Positions 1 to 11,621 of a stretch of DNA of 64,000 bases are shown piece by piece. Numbering within the stretch: position 1 is the first letter of the stretch; the number at the start of each line of letters is the position of its first letter. The position numbers were made by a program, and so were the translations under genes. The notes below the pieces were generated by a model that worked only from the letters and a program-made list of their open reading frames with translations, was not told where the DNA came from and did not search any database. Source of the stretch: Cyclobacteriaceae bacterium (GTDB lineage Bacteria > Bacteroidota > Bacteroidia > Cytophagales > Cyclobacteriaceae); NCBI GenBank assembly GCA_028278225.1, contig JANQEU010000020.1, positions 124,001 to 188,000 on the forward strand, written 5' to 3'.

Positions 1-1
1 T

Positions 2-94
2 AAGAAATCTTTGGCAGAGCTCGAGCAATTAGTTGCGGATAAGGGACTTACTTTTGGAATGGACCTGTCAAAGTATAAACTTGACGAGGAATAA
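2..94 (+). CDS. rpoA: RNA polymerase subunit alpha, C-terminal end (partial)
   Basis: Only the last 30 codons and the stop are in the window. They encode a tail ending in YKLDEE, with an [13 protein letters not shown] helix typical of the C-terminal domain of alpha. Position directly before rplQ is the near-universal rpoA-rplQ order. The stop TAA shares one base with the rplQ start (TAATG), so the two are probably translationally coupled. The identification rests on context as much as on sequence because so little is visible. Confidence 0.85.
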   Translation, partial: KKSLAELEQLVADKGLTFGMDLSKYKLDEE

Positions 95-861
95 TGAGAC
101 ACGGAAAGAAATTTAATCATCTTGGTAGAACGGCGTCACATCGATCGGCAATGCTATCAAATATGGCTTCTTCCCTGATTAAGCATAAGCGCATTAATAC
201 TACAGTGGCTAAAGCAAAGGCACTTCGCAGCTATGTTGAACCCATTCTGACCAAAGCCAAGGACGATACAACCCATGCCAGGAGGGTAGCTTTTTCCTAT
301 CTTCAGGATAAAGAGTCAGTTCATGAATTGTTCGCCAATGTTGCTGATAAAATTGCAAACAGGCCTGGTGGATATACCAGGATTCTAAAGACAGGATACC
401 GGCTTGGTGATAACGCTGAAATGTGCATCATGGAGCTTGTAGACTTCAATGACCTTATGCTAGAAGATGCCAAGCCTAAAAAATCAAGGCGGTCAAGGAG
501 AGGAAAAGGCAAAAAATCTGCGGATGTTCAGGCTGCTGCAGTGACTGAAGAGAGTGCAGAGAGCACGGCGGCTGAGCAAGTAGCGGATGACACTTCTGAA
601 GAAAAAGTGGAAGATGTCAAGGCAGCTGAGGGTGAAACCGCAGAAGAAGCTGCTGCGGAGGTTACAGAAGAATCGAAAACCGGAGAGGTGACCGAGGAGC
701 CGCAGGATGCAGCGGAGGCGGAAGCTTCTGAAGAATCGCAACCTGAAACTGAGGGCCAGCCGGAAGAAGGTGAAGAGGTGAAAGATGAACCTTCCGCAGA
801 AAGCGAAAGCGAAGGAAAAGACGAAGCTTCAGCAGAATCAGAGAATAAGAAGGAAGATTGA
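94..861 (+). CDS. rplQ: 50S ribosomal protein L17 with long acidic C-terminal tail
   Basis: Ribosomal protein L17 of the large subunit. The L17 core covers residues 1-120 (opening [13 protein letters not shown], then the [13 protein letters not shown] and [15 protein letters not shown] stretches). A basic linker (about 127-141, [13 protein letters not shown]) follows. The remaining 110 or so residues are a low-complexity tail rich in Glu, Ala and Ser with little else. At 255 residues it is about twice the length of the E. coli protein. Extended L17 tails are common in Bacteroidota, but this one is long. It is the last gene of the rpoA operon and is followed by a strong terminator hairpin. Confidence 0.97.
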   Translation: MRHGKKFNHLGRTASHRSAMLSNMASSLIKHKRINTTVAKAKALRSYVEPILTKAKDDTTHARRVAFSYLQDKESVHELFANVADKIANRPGGYTRILKTGYRLGDNAEMCIMELVDFNDLMLEDAKPKKSRRSRRGKGKKSADVQAAAVTEESAESTAAEQVADDTSEEKVEDVKAAEGETAEEAAAEVTEESKTGEVTEEPQDAAEAEASEESQPETEGQPEEGEEVKDEPSAESESEGKDEASAESENKKED

Positions 862-883
862 CAACATTTACAACGAAATTACC

Positions 884-916
884 AAAAGGGATTGAGGAGA
901 CTCATTCCCTTTTTTT
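884..916 (+). terminator. Rho-independent terminator after rplQ
   Basis: A hairpin with a stem of about 13 pairs (AAAAGGGATTGAG against CTCATTCCCTTTT, one mismatch) and a GAGA loop runs into seven T residues. It closes the rpoA-rplQ transcription unit. Confidence 0.85.
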
Positions 917-945
917 ATGTCACCTTTTTCAAAAATTTATTGTGC

Positions 946-953
946 TATTTTTG
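946..953 (+). promoter_or_regulatory. Bacteroidota -7 box (TAttTTTG) for carA
   Basis: This is an exact match to the TAnnTTTG element used by the primary sigma factor of Bacteroidota. It lies between the rplQ terminator and carA, 42 bases before the start codon. No clear TTG -33 element is seen at the usual spacing. Confidence 0.55.
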
Positions 954-995
954 CCACCGATTAAGAATTTAAACACCAATCCCATTAAAGACTGA

Positions 996-3382
<2,387 letters not shown>

Positions 3383-3386
3383 AATA

Positions 3387-3420
3387 AAAGAGAGTCAAAT
3401 CAATTTTGGCTCTTTTTTTT
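3387..3420 (+). terminator. Rho-independent terminator after eno
   Basis: The hairpin GAGTCAAA / TTTTGGCTC (eight pairs including one G-T) is followed by eight T residues and lies 10 bases after the eno stop. Confidence 0.75.
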
Positions 3421-3436
3421 ATCTTTATCCTCCGTA

Positions 3437-3736
3437 ATGAAGCAACTAATAGATAAAATCCCTCCTCTATTACGGAATTTCTATGTTTTGTCCACCTTGT
3501 TCTTTCTGGCATGGTTACTGTTCTTTGATTCCAATGATATCATTACTCAGGCGAAACTGAGTAGAAAACAGGCTGAATTGGAGAAGACAAAATCGTTTTA
3601 CGAGTTAAAAATCGAAGAAGTGAAATCAGACCGCGAGGCATTGCTGAACAATGATGACCTTTTGGAGAAACTGGCTCGTGAAAAATATTTCATGAAGAAA
3701 GAGAACGAAGACATCTTTATTGTCGTTGAGGATTAA
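3437..3736 (+). CDS. FtsB/DivIC-family septum formation initiator
   Basis: A small bitopic division protein of the FtsB/DivIC family, which joins FtsL and FtsQ/DivIB in the divisome. One membrane helix (about residues 15-31, FYVLSTLFFLAWLLFF) follows a short cytoplasmic end. A coiled coil (about 38-70) comes next, then the typical EKLAREKYFMKKENEDIFIV segment that matches the family's C-terminal conserved region. The length of 99 residues is normal. The position right after eno mirrors that of ftsB in E. coli, which strengthens the call. Confidence 0.88.
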   Translation: MKQLIDKIPPLLRNFYVLSTLFFLAWLLFFDSNDIITQAKLSRKQAELEKTKSFYELKIEEVKSDREALLNNDDLLEKLAREKYFMKKENEDIFIVVED

Positions 3737-3746
3737 ATAATGCTTT

Positions 3747-4274
3747 ATGCGGGTACTGTTGATCTCAGCTTTATTATCTGTAGCTTTTGCAGCACAAAGT
3801 CAATATGGCAGTAGTTTTTGGGATAAAGTTTACTTCAGTCCCGGTGATGTCAGCTTAAGTGCCGGCAGTCAGTTTACCAGTTTTGGGTTATCTCCCCTGG
3901 TAGGATATAAGTTTACAGACAGGCTTTCCGCAGGTGTAAGCGTTACCTACCAGTTCAACAATTATAAAACGATTGACGCTAAATTGACCCACTACGGAGG
4001 GGGAATTTTTGGGAGGTTTATGATCACTCAACAGTTTTTCGCAACCACTCAATATGAACATCTTTCCATCGAGGTCCCTCTAACTGCCGACTTCAAAAGG
4101 ACTACGCGCGAAGGTTTTGACAGTTGGTTTGTGGGAGGCGGATTTGTTCAGCCATTAGGCGGCAAGGTAACATTCACCATTATTGGACTATACAATTTGC
4201 TCTATGATGACATGGGCAATTCTCCGTATGACAGCCCATTTGTCGTTAGGGGAGGGATCAATGTTGGATTCTAG
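3747..4274 (+). CDS. Small outer-membrane beta-barrel protein (predicted)
   Basis: A Sec signal peptide (MRVLLISALLSVAFAAQSQ) is followed by about 155 residues with alternating hydrophobic and polar strands rich in aromatic and Gly residues (for example LVGYKFTDRLSAGVSVTYQF), ending in an aromatic Phe. This is the pattern of a small eight-strand-type barrel, but no specific family is recognised and the ligand or role is unknown. It starts 10 bases after the DivIC-like gene, so co-transcription is likely. Its TAG stop shares the four-base palindrome CTAG with the stop of the opposing gene. Confidence 0.7.
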   Translation: MRVLLISALLSVAFAAQSQYGSSFWDKVYFSPGDVSLSAGSQFTSFGLSPLVGYKFTDRLSAGVSVTYQFNNYKTIDAKLTHYGGGIFGRFMITQQFFATTQYEHLSIEVPLTADFKRTTREGFDSWFVGGGFVQPLGGKVTFTIIGLYNLLYDDMGNSPYDSPFVVRGGINVGF

Positions 4275-5347
4275 GCTTTAAAATCCAGCTTAAATTTTTT
4301 TGCCAGGCCTTTCAGATCGTTAACCACAGGTGCCAGTAAAGGGATCCCGTCTTTCTTTCGTATTTCCTCCATCTCTCTTTCGGGGTCACCTGGGATGAGG
4401 ACTTTGTCATGTCCTTTGATAGTCTTTGACGCGCGAAAGCGTTTGATCCAGTTATCCATATGATTTTTGAAATCATCGGCAGGGCGGAATCCATCAACCC
4501 GTAATGCTCCAAAAAAGTGACCAATCCCTTCACCTACAGGATTGGGATCAGGTTCTAAAAATGCCACAAACGGCGGAACCCAGGGTCCGTAGTTGGCACC
4601 TGAGAGAACACCGGAAAAAATATCTGCTATGCTTCCCAGGATATATCCTTTGTGAGAACCATGTTCTCTGTCCCCTCCAAGTGGCAGTAAGGCGCCACCA
4701 CTCTTAACGCCATCCGGATCTGTGGTCACCACTCCATTTTTATCCTGAATCCATCCTTCGGGAGCTTGCTGTTTTTTACGCTGTAAAATTTCCAATTTTC
4801 CATTTGCGGCTGTAGTTGTGGCCATATCGGCGACATACGGAGGCTCTTCATTCGTAGGAATTGCCACGGAAATAGGATTTGTACCCAGTAGCCTTTCCCT
4901 TGAGAACGTGGGGGCCACAAGAGGGCTGGCGTTTGTCATGGAGATTCCGATACAGTCTTCCTCCAGCGCCAGCATCGTGTGGTAACCTGCAATCCCGTAA
5001 TGATTGGAATTTCTGACACTGACCCATCCCGAGCCCACGTCCTTTGCTTTCTCAATGGCAATTTTCATTGCTGCCGGACCAGCGACGAGACCCAGGGCAC
5101 CATCGCCATCCAGAACACCCGTACTGCGGGTCCGATGATCAATCTTCATTTCAGGGGTAGGGTTGATACGGCCTTTTTCAAATAGCCGTATATAACCTGC
5201 CAACCTTGCGACGCCATGAGAGTCAACGCCCCTCAGGTCGGCGCTTAATAATACATCTGCTGCTTGCTTCGCATCCTGTATGGAGCATCCAATGGCCTGC
5301 AACACCGATTGGGTGAATTTATGGAGTTGGTCGTAGCTATATTTCAT
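4271..5347 (-). CDS. Ldh-family (malate/L-lactate/ureidoglycolate) dehydrogenase
   Basis: An NAD(P)-dependent oxidoreductase of the Ldh/malate dehydrogenase type 2 family, which has its own fold unrelated to classical MDH or LDH. Recognisable segments are ADLRGVDSHGVARL, VRNSNHYGIAGYHTMLAL (catalytic His), GISMTNASPLVAPTFSRERLLGTNPI and GGDREHGSHKGYILGSIADI (nucleotide and active-site region). Family members act on malate, lactate, ureidoglycolate, sulfolactate or dehydroproline, and the sequence does not tell which. The 358 residues are complete. It has its own minus-strand -7 box and stands beside ppx. Confidence 0.88.
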   Translation of the reverse strand: MKYSYDQLHKFTQSVLQAIGCSIQDAKQAADVLLSADLRGVDSHGVARLAGYIRLFEKGRINPTPEMKIDHRTRSTGVLDGDGALGLVAGPAAMKIAIEKAKDVGSGWVSVRNSNHYGIAGYHTMLALEEDCIGISMTNASPLVAPTFSRERLLGTNPISVAIPTNEEPPYVADMATTTAANGKLEILQRKKQQAPEGWIQDKNGVVTTDPDGVKSGGALLPLGGDREHGSHKGYILGSIADIFSGVLSGANYGPWVPPFVAFLEPDPNPVGEGIGHFFGALRVDGFRPADDFKNHMDNWIKRFRASKTIKGHDKVLIPGDPEREMEEIRKKDGIPLLAPVVNDLKGLAKKFKLDFKA

Positions 5348-5366
5348 GAAACATCTAAATAAAATT

Positions 5367-5374
5367 CAAAATTA
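5367..5374 (-). promoter_or_regulatory. Bacteroidota -7 box (TAatTTTG) for the Ldh-family gene
   Basis: Read on the minus strand this is TAATTTTG, an exact TAnnTTTG match, about 19 bases before the start codon of the Ldh-family dehydrogenase. It lies in the 38-base gap behind the ppx stop. Confidence 0.45.
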
Positions 5375-5385
5375 AGGGTTGGCAT

Positions 5386-6342
5386 TCAGTTCACTCCCGG
5401 TCTTAGAATTTTATCTTTTTTTAGAGAATCAATTGTTTTCAGGAGCACTCCCTCTTTTAGCGCGTATGCGCTTATTCTCATCGCTTTTATATCAATGGAG
5501 TCCACCACAAATTTTATGAGGACGAAAGCGACCACAATCATATCCACACGCATGGGGCTCATGCCGGGCATTTTCAGACGCTCCTCACGAGTCTTTGCAA
5601 TCACTTCATAAAAAATAGGTTCAAACCGGTCAAAGCTAAATGGGAATTCCGTCACATCTTCATCGCACGTGATCCCATTTTGAATTTGGTATATATCACT
5701 GATGGTATCGAAAGTACCTGACGATCCAACCAGAGTATTTGGCTGGAATTCGGCGCATTTATCAAACAATTCCTGCAGGTTTTCAAAAAGATAAGCCTCA
5801 AGGTCCCTGATCTCTTCTTCAGTGATAGGATCATTCTCATGATATTTATCCACTAATCGCTGACCTCCGATTTCGAAACTCCGGAGCCATAAGATATCCC
5901 GGTCATTGGCAATGATGAATTCAATACTTCCTCCTCCAATGTCCATGATCAAAGCGGGTCTGGAACCTATTTTGAGCGCTTGTGTTACTCCGAAATAGAT
6001 GTATTCGGCTTCTTCTCTACCCGAAATAATTTTGGCTGAGACGCCTGTTGCGTGTTTGATCCTGTCAAGCAATTCCATACCGTTCCTGGCATTTCGAATT
6101 GCACTTGTTGCTGTGGCGTACACATTTGTGATTTCATGGCGATTGATCTCAAGTTTGAAGTCTGACACAGTAGCAATTGCCCGTTCCTGGGCCTCGGCTG
6201 TGATCAAGCCATGACTTATACCACCTTTCCCTATTTTAACAGCCGTTTTCTCCCGATATACGATCTTGTAATCCTGGTAATTCACATCCACTATCAACAG
6301 GTGAAATGTGTTGGTGCCCATATCGATTACGGCTATTTTCAT
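5386..6342 (-). CDS. Exopolyphosphatase / guanosine pentaphosphatase (Ppx/GppA family)
   Basis: An ASKHA-fold phosphatase that acts on polyphosphate or pppGpp. The phosphate-1 motif VIDMGTNTFHLLIVD is at the N-terminus. GREEAEYIYFGV, the MDIGGGSIEFII phosphate-2 loop and VGSSGTFDTISDI follow. It is a single-domain short form (318 residues) without the HD domain of long Ppx enzymes. I place the start at the internal ATG before KIAVIDMG because this matches the family's usual N-terminus and has AAAAGAG just before it. An upstream in-frame ATG would add seven residues. Confidence 0.9.
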   Translation of the reverse strand: MKIAVIDMGTNTFHLLIVDVNYQDYKIVYREKTAVKIGKGGISHGLITAEAQERAIATVSDFKLEINRHEITNVYATATSAIRNARNGMELLDRIKHATGVSAKIISGREEAEYIYFGVTQALKIGSRPALIMDIGGGSIEFIIANDRDILWLRSFEIGGQRLVDKYHENDPITEEEIRDLEAYLFENLQELFDKCAEFQPNTLVGSSGTFDTISDIYQIQNGITCDEDVTEFPFSFDRFEPIFYEVIAKTREERLKMPGMSPMRVDMIVVAFVLIKFVVDSIDIKAMRISAYALKEGVLLKTIDSLKKDKILRPGVN

Positions 6343-6469
6343 CTCTTTTAAAATCGGCCGCAAGATATATGATCCAATTGCAACTACCTATATAATCAAC
6401 CAGTTTTAAGGATGAATCTGCAAACCATTCAAAGTCTGCCGTCAGTCCGGAAAATCAGCTCATAACAGC

Positions 6470-6477
6470 TATATTTG
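6470..6477 (+). promoter_or_regulatory. Bacteroidota -7 box (TAtaTTTG) for the carboxyltransferase
   Basis: Exact TAnnTTTG match 22 bases before the chosen ATG of the acyl-CoA carboxylase beta gene, in the divergent gap behind ppx. Confidence 0.55.
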
Positions 6478-6499
6478 GTGTTCTCAGAAGTCATTGTCT

Positions 6500-8083
6500 A
6501 TGAACGCTCAAAAACCTAAAAGTGCCAGCTTTATCAAGCCAACGTCCGAAAAAATCAAGGAGTTAGAACAAAAAAATCAGGAAGCACTTCAAGGCGGTGG
6601 TAAGGCGAGAATAGAAAAACAGCACGAAAAAGGCAAGCTGACTGCCAGGGAAAGGATCGACCTTTTACTTGACGCCGGGTCATTTGAAGAGATTGGAAAG
6701 TTTGTTACACACAGATCCTCAGATTTTGGTTTGGACAAACAAAAAATACTGGGAGATGGGGTGATTACCGGATACGGTACAATTGAAGGCCGACTGGTTT
6801 ATGTTTTCAGCCAGGACTTCACTGTATTTGGAGGTTCACTTTCCGAGACTCATGCCGAGAAGATCGTCAAAATCATGGATATGGCTATGAAGAACGGAGC
6901 CCCGGTAATCGGTTTAAATGACTCGGGGGGTGCACGGATCCAGGAGGGGGTAGTTTCACTGGGTGGTTATGCAGACATATTTTATCGTAATGTGAGATCC
7001 TCGGGAGTTGTACCACAGATATCTGCGATCATGGGTCCATGTGCCGGAGGGGCAGTATATTCTCCTGCGCTGACGGATTTCATTTTCATGGTCGAAAAAA
7101 CCAGTTACATGTTTGTGACCGGCCCGAACGTGGTAAAGACTGTAACGCAGGAGGAAGTAACATCCGAAGAACTGGGTGGAGCGAAGACCCATGCAATGAA
7201 AAGCGGAGTCACCCATTTTACATCACAGAATGAGGCAGTTTGCATCAATGATATCAGGAAGTTATTGAGCTACTTGCCATCCAATTGTGAGGAGGAACCT
7301 CCTGAAATACCGTACGAACTTCACGATGAAACCAGAGAGGTCCTGGATTCCATATTGCCTGACAACCCGAATCATCCCTATGAAATGAGAGAGGTTATTC
7401 ATGGGATTACCGATGAAAACAGCTTCATGGAAGTTCAGAAAGATTATGCGGAAAGTATCGTAGTGGGCTTTGGCCGACTGGCGGGGCAAAGCATAGGTAT
7501 TGTCGCCAATCAACCTATGAGCTTTGCAGGAGTTCTCGATACGAAATCGAGCGGCAAAGCAGGTCGTTTTGTGAGATTTTGCGATGCATTCAATATACCA
7601 TTGTTAGTTCTTGTGGATGTTCCCGGATTTTTGCCCGGTACTGATCAGGAATGGGGAGGGATAATATCCCAGGGGGCTAAATTATTGTACGCATTTAGTG
7701 AGGCAACCGTCCCAAGGATCACAGTCATTACGAGGAAGGCCTACGGAGGGGCTTATGATGTGATGAACTCAAAACACATAGGCGCTGACATGAATTTCGC
7801 ATGGCCGACAGCAGAAATTGCCGTGATGGGGGCTCAGGGAGCATCGGAGATCATTTTCAGAAAGGAGATTCAGGAAGCGAAAGATCCATATGGCAAACAC
7901 CAGGAGAAGATTGATGAGTATGCCGAAAAATTTGCACATCCCTACCATGCAGCAAGCCGTGGATTCGTTGACGAAGTAATACTGCCAAGAAACACCAGGA
8001 TAAAGCTGATCAATTCATTTGCCATGCTGGCAAATAAGGTAGATTCCATACCCAGGAAAAAACACGGAAACATCCCATTGTGA
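6500..8083 (+). CDS. pccB: Acyl-CoA carboxylase carboxyltransferase (beta) subunit, propionyl-CoA type
   Basis: The biotin-dependent carboxyltransferase moves carboxyl from carboxybiotin to an acyl-CoA. The two crotonase-like halves are complete: [21 protein letters not shown] near the start, [20 protein letters not shown] (oxyanion region) in the N half, and [20 protein letters not shown] with [17 protein letters not shown] in the C half. [10 protein letters not shown] and DVPGFLPGT are typical of PccB, which suggests propionyl-CoA as substrate. The biotin carboxylase and biotin carrier subunits are not in the window. An in-frame TTG six bases upstream is possible, but ATG gives 527 residues and is preferred. 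Confidence 0.9.
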   Translation: MNAQKPKSASFIKPTSEKIKELEQKNQEALQGGGKARIEKQHEKGKLTARERIDLLLDAGSFEEIGKFVTHRSSDFGLDKQKILGDGVITGYGTIEGRLVYVFSQDFTVFGGSLSETHAEKIVKIMDMAMKNGAPVIGLNDSGGARIQEGVVSLGGYADIFYRNVRSSGVVPQISAIMGPCAGGAVYSPALTDFIFMVEKTSYMFVTGPNVVKTVTQEEVTSEELGGAKTHAMKSGVTHFTSQNEAVCINDIRKLLSYLPSNCEEEPPEIPYELHDETREVLDSILPDNPNHPYEMREVIHGITDENSFMEVQKDYAESIVVGFGRLAGQSIGIVANQPMSFAGVLDTKSSGKAGRFVRFCDAFNIPLLVLVDVPGFLPGTDQEWGGIISQGAKLLYAFSEATVPRITVITRKAYGGAYDVMNSKHIGADMNFAWPTAEIAVMGAQGASEIIFRKEIQEAKDPYGKHQEKIDEYAEKFAHPYHAASRGFVDEVILPRNTRIKLINSFAMLANKVDSIPRKKHGNIPL

Positions 8084-8086
8084 CCA

Positions 8087-8785
8087 ATGAAAAAGGTAGC
8101 GATTGTAACAGCCGCCAGTAAGGGAATTGGTGCCGCATGTGCCAGGAAATTTGCTGAAAGCGGATATAAGCTGGTGATTATGGCCAGGTCGGAAGCTATT
8201 TTTGATCTTGCAGATGAACTTGATGCAAGACCCATTCAGGGCTCGGTCGGCAAAGTCAGCGATCTGCAAAGATTGGTTGACCTTGCTCATGAAAAGTATG
8301 GGAGAGTTGATACCGTGATCTGCAACACCGGACATCCGCCGAAAGGGGAATTGTTGAAATTACAGGATGCTGATTGGGAAACGGGAATGAACCTGGTATT
8401 GATGAATGTGATCAGGCTGGCTAGAATGGTCACACCTTTTATGCAGGAAAGTGGATCAGGATCATTTGTCAATATCTCGACTTTCGGTGCGAAGGAACCC
8501 TCCGCAGCGTTTCCCGTTTCATCGGTAATGAGGACGGCCCTGGGTAGTTTCACAAAATTGTATGCCACAGAATTCGGTCGATTCAATATTCGTATGAATA
8601 GTATTCTGCCGGGCTTCATAGACAGTTACCCTGCCACTGACGAAACCATCAAAACAATTCCGCTTTTTAGACAAGGGACGCCTGAGGAAGTAGCTGAATT
8701 AGCCTTATTTTTAGCCTCCGGGAAATCATCTTATATCACCGGGCAAAACTTTCTTATTGACGGGGGACTTACAAAATCTATTTAA
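8087..8785 (+). CDS. Atypical short-chain dehydrogenase/reductase family protein
   Basis: A Rossmann-fold protein of the classical SDR family by length (232 residues) and pattern. The nucleotide-binding turn reads TAASKGIGAACARKF, the NAG-like motif is CNTGH, and the C-terminal SSYITGQNFLIDGGLTKSI matches FabG-like enzymes. The usual catalytic YxxxK is absent: the aligned stretch reads AAFPVSSVMRTALGSFTK, with Phe for Tyr and Ser for Lys. It may therefore use another mechanism or not be a dehydrogenase at all. It begins three bases after the carboxyltransferase stop, so the two are probably co-transcribed and share a pathway. Confidence 0.82.
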   Translation: MKKVAIVTAASKGIGAACARKFAESGYKLVIMARSEAIFDLADELDARPIQGSVGKVSDLQRLVDLAHEKYGRVDTVICNTGHPPKGELLKLQDADWETGMNLVLMNVIRLARMVTPFMQESGSGSFVNISTFGAKEPSAAFPVSSVMRTALGSFTKLYATEFGRFNIRMNSILPGFIDSYPATDETIKTIPLFRQGTPEEVAELALFLASGKSSYITGQNFLIDGGLTKSI

Positions 8786-8794
8786 ATCATCATT

Positions 8795-9862
8795 ATGGAC
8801 AAAAAGAGCAAAGATTTCTTATACAAATATCTCAACAATGCTTCACCAACCGGTTTTGAATCCAGTGGTCAGAAAATCTGGCTGGACTATATTAAACCTT
8901 TTATTGACGAGTACATTTCCGATACCTACGGAACCATCGTGGGTGTGATCAATCCCAAATCGGATTACAAGGTTGTCATCGAAGCGCATGCGGATGAAAT
9001 ATCCTGGTTTGTCAATTATATTGATGACAAAGGATATATATACGTTATCCGTAATGGCGGTTCCGATCACCAAATAGCACCATCAAAACGGGTGAATTTG
9101 CATACAAAAAAAGGAGTGGTAAAGGGGATCTTTGGCTGGCCGGCGATACACGTTCGAAAAGAAAAAGAAGAGACTCCAACGCTGAAAAATATCTTTGTAG
9201 ATGTGGGTGCGTCCGGTAAAAAGGATGTTGAGAAGATGGGGATCCATCCCGGGACGGTGATAACATTTGAAGATGAGCTGATCGAACTGAATAAAAAATA
9301 TTTGGTTGGAAGGGCACTTGATAATCGAATTGGTGGTTTCATGATCGCGGAGGTTGCCAGGAGGCTCAGGGAAAACAAAATTGAATTACCATTCGGGTTG
9401 TACATAGTCAATGCAGTTCAGGAGGAAATTGGTCTCCGGGGAGCGGAAATGATTTCAAGAAAAATCAAGCCGGATGTTGCCATTGTCACCGATGTCACGC
9501 ATGACACAAATGCTCCCATGTATGACAAGAAAAAAAGCGGTGACATATCCCTGGGCAGTGGGCCGACACTGTCATACGCTCCGGCGGTTCAGAATAATCT
9601 TCGGGATATGATCATTGATGTTGCGGAGAAAAACAAGATCCCGTTCCAGCGTTTGGCTTCTTCCCGATTTACGGGTACGGATACTGACGCATTTGCATAT
9701 AGCGCCGATGGAGTAGCGTCTTCCCTGATCTCACTACCCCTGAAGTACATGCATACTACTGTGGAGATGGTAGATAAAGCGGATGTGGAACTTGTGGTGA
9801 AATTGATTTATGAAACACTCAGAAAAATCAAAAAAGGACAGGATTTCCGGTACCTGAAATGA
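8795..9862 (+). CDS. M42-family metallo-aminopeptidase
   Basis: A cytoplasmic zinc/cobalt aminopeptidase of the M42 family (glutamyl or broad aminopeptidases that form dodecameric TET-like particles, often misnamed endoglucanase). Metal and catalytic motifs are visible: EAHADEI (His and Asp ligands), GRALDNRIGG (bridging Asp), VQEEIGLRGAEM (catalytic and ligand Glu pair), VTDVTHD, and the last His ligand in LKYMHTTVEMV. The 355 residues are full length. It follows the SDR gene by nine bases in the same run. Confidence 0.93.
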   Translation: MDKKSKDFLYKYLNNASPTGFESSGQKIWLDYIKPFIDEYISDTYGTIVGVINPKSDYKVVIEAHADEISWFVNYIDDKGYIYVIRNGGSDHQIAPSKRVNLHTKKGVVKGIFGWPAIHVRKEKEETPTLKNIFVDVGASGKKDVEKMGIHPGTVITFEDELIELNKKYLVGRALDNRIGGFMIAEVARRLRENKIELPFGLYIVNAVQEEIGLRGAEMISRKIKPDVAIVTDVTHDTNAPMYDKKKSGDISLGSGPTLSYAPAVQNNLRDMIIDVAEKNKIPFQRLASSRFTGTDTDAFAYSADGVASSLISLPLKYMHTTVEMVDKADVELVVKLIYETLRKIKKGQDFRYLK

Positions 9863-9947
9863 TCTCCTGACTGGTATCATTATGTGCAGAATGTTGAATC
9901 CCGGAATGAGATACATCCGGAGATTTTTGGTATTTAGTGCACAAGAA

Positions 9948-11621
9948 TCAGGATACGTTAACGTGGTTCTTGGGAAGTGTTACAAAAAAAGTAGAGCCTT
10001 GGGATTCTACGCTTTCGGCCCATATCTTTCCATGATGTAGATTGACGTATTCCTTGCAAATGATCAATCCTAAACCAGTTCCGGTCTCACCATCCGTACC
10101 TTTGGAAGGCATTTCCTTGTCCAGTCTGAATATTTCCTTCAGCTCATTTGTGGACATCCCGACTCCATTATCGGCAATTGAAAGGGCAATCACGTCCCCT
10201 TCGTGAACACCTTTGATAGTGATGGTCCCGTTTTTATGTGTGAATTTGATTGCATTTATGATCAGATTTCTCAGAATTCCCGCGATCATATTAGCGTCCC
10301 CGATCATGTCAAGATGATCTTCAAGTTCCGGTTTTACACTGATATGTTTGAGCGTCGTGGCACCATGGTTTAGCTCCACGATATCTCTGATAATGGTGTT
10401 TAGTGAAATTTTCTGGAAATGCGTTTTCTTTCTTTCCGTATTTATGGAAGCCCATTCCAGTAAATCATCAAGAAGGTTAATTGTCTTATTATTTAGTTGA
10501 ATTAAATCCTCCCAGAATATGTCTGTTTCATCCGGACTGATGACTTTGTCTTTTCTCAGGGACACCAGGGTTTGGATGGATCGCAAAGGGCTTTTCAGGT
10601 CATGACCTATAATGGAGAAAAACTTGTCTTTTGCGGCATTGGCCTCCACCAACTGCAGGTTTTTTGATTCAATTTTATTTTTTTGTTTTTCTACCTCATT
10701 ATTGGTCCTTATGAGTTCCAGGTTCAGATCTTTCAGGATTTTAGACTGGCGGAGAATGTAAAGTACAACACCAACAAAAATCAGGTACCAGGCAGCGGAC
10801 AAAACAGGAATCCAGATACCCGGTTTGAACGGTTCCTTGTAACTCGTTCCTATCCTGAATTCCTTGTCAAATAATTTGATATCGGAATAAATAAAATTTT
10901 CCTCCGGTATGTCAAAATTTTTATAGTACTCAGGGTCATACCTTTCATGATATACTTTTGAGTCATCATACACGCGCTCCCTGTCAAAATCCAGGCCTTC
11001 CGATGTTGTGAAATGATGACAAAATTCACCTATGAACTGTGGATCATATACGTCTCGGATGATACTGTTAAAATTTACTATTGCTAACATGTAACCATGT
11101 GTCTCACCTTCTCTTTTGATGCTAAAGTTGAGGGAAATCCCAACCCAACCTTCAATTAAGTTGAGTGGCTTGTAAAGATGTAATTTCTCGTCTTCCATCA
11201 ATTCCTCAAGCCTTCGGATAGCATCTTCATCACGATAATCCCGGACATTTGTACCTACTAAACCGGAAGGATCAATTTCATTATTACTGATGGAGTAGAT
11301 AAAATTATGTTCAAGGTCCAGGTATGAAATGATTAGAGAATCCTTAAAGTTCAGATATTTGACCTGATGATTAAGAAAGTCCTGCATGGCTCTGTCATCG
11401 GGAAGTTCATCGGCATTAATCATATAAGATCTGAGCCCTGAAACAACCGAAGCAAACCTTTCAACACGATTTTTGAATGTGCGTACTGCCTGGATATGTA
11501 CGATCTCCCGTTGTCTCAACCAATTTTCCATTTTATGGTCGATCAGCATGGAGTTACCATAATAGAGCGTGATACTACCGGCGATCAGCAGGATTACCGT
11601 GAGGTAAATTCTAATCATCAA
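9948..11621 (-). CDS. Membrane sensor histidine kinase (orphan)
   Basis: A two-component sensor kinase. A membrane helix near the N-terminus (about 4-24), an extracytoplasmic sensing region of about 240 residues (no family recognised), and a second helix around residues 270-292 (AAWYLIFVGVVLYIL) precede a coiled coil. The kinase core has the H box IGHDLKSPLRSI with the phosphorylated His at residue 340, the N box LRNLIINAIKFT, and the G boxes DNGVGMS and GTGLGLIICKEYV. No response regulator lies next to it. It faces away from glgP. The stimulus is unknown. Confidence 0.92.
   Translation of the reverse strand: MMIRIYLTVILLIAGSITLYYGNSMLIDHKMENWLRQREIVHIQAVRTFKNRVERFASVVSGLRSYMINADELPDDRAMQDFLNHQVKYLNFKDSLIISYLDLEHNFIYSISNNEIDPSGLVGTNVRDYRDEDAIRRLEELMEDEKLHLYKPLNLIEGWVGISLNFSIKREGETHGYMLAIVNFNSIIRDVYDPQFIGEFCHHFTTSEGLDFDRERVYDDSKVYHERYDPEYYKNFDIPEENFIYSDIKLFDKEFRIGTSYKEPFKPGIWIPVLSAAWYLIFVGVVLYILRQSKILKDLNLELIRTNNEVEKQKNKIESKNLQLVEANAAKDKFFSIIGHDLKSPLRSIQTLVSLRKDKVISPDETDIFWEDLIQLNNKTINLLDDLLEWASINTERKKTHFQKISLNTIIRDIVELNHGATTLKHISVKPELEDHLDMIGDANMIAGILRNLIINAIKFTHKNGTITIKGVHEGDVIALSIADNGVGMSTNELKEIFRLDKEMPSKGTDGETGTGLGLIICKEYVNLHHGKIWAESVESQGSTFFVTLPKNHVNVS

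Noticed and set aside
493-741. Antisense frame opposite the L17 tail rich in Phe, Leu and Arg
   Set aside because: It is the mirror of the Glu-rich low-complexity tail and shows no independent coding pattern.
526-861. Tandem repeat array in the L17 tail
   Set aside because: The tail is compositionally biased, but no unit repeats with a constant period.
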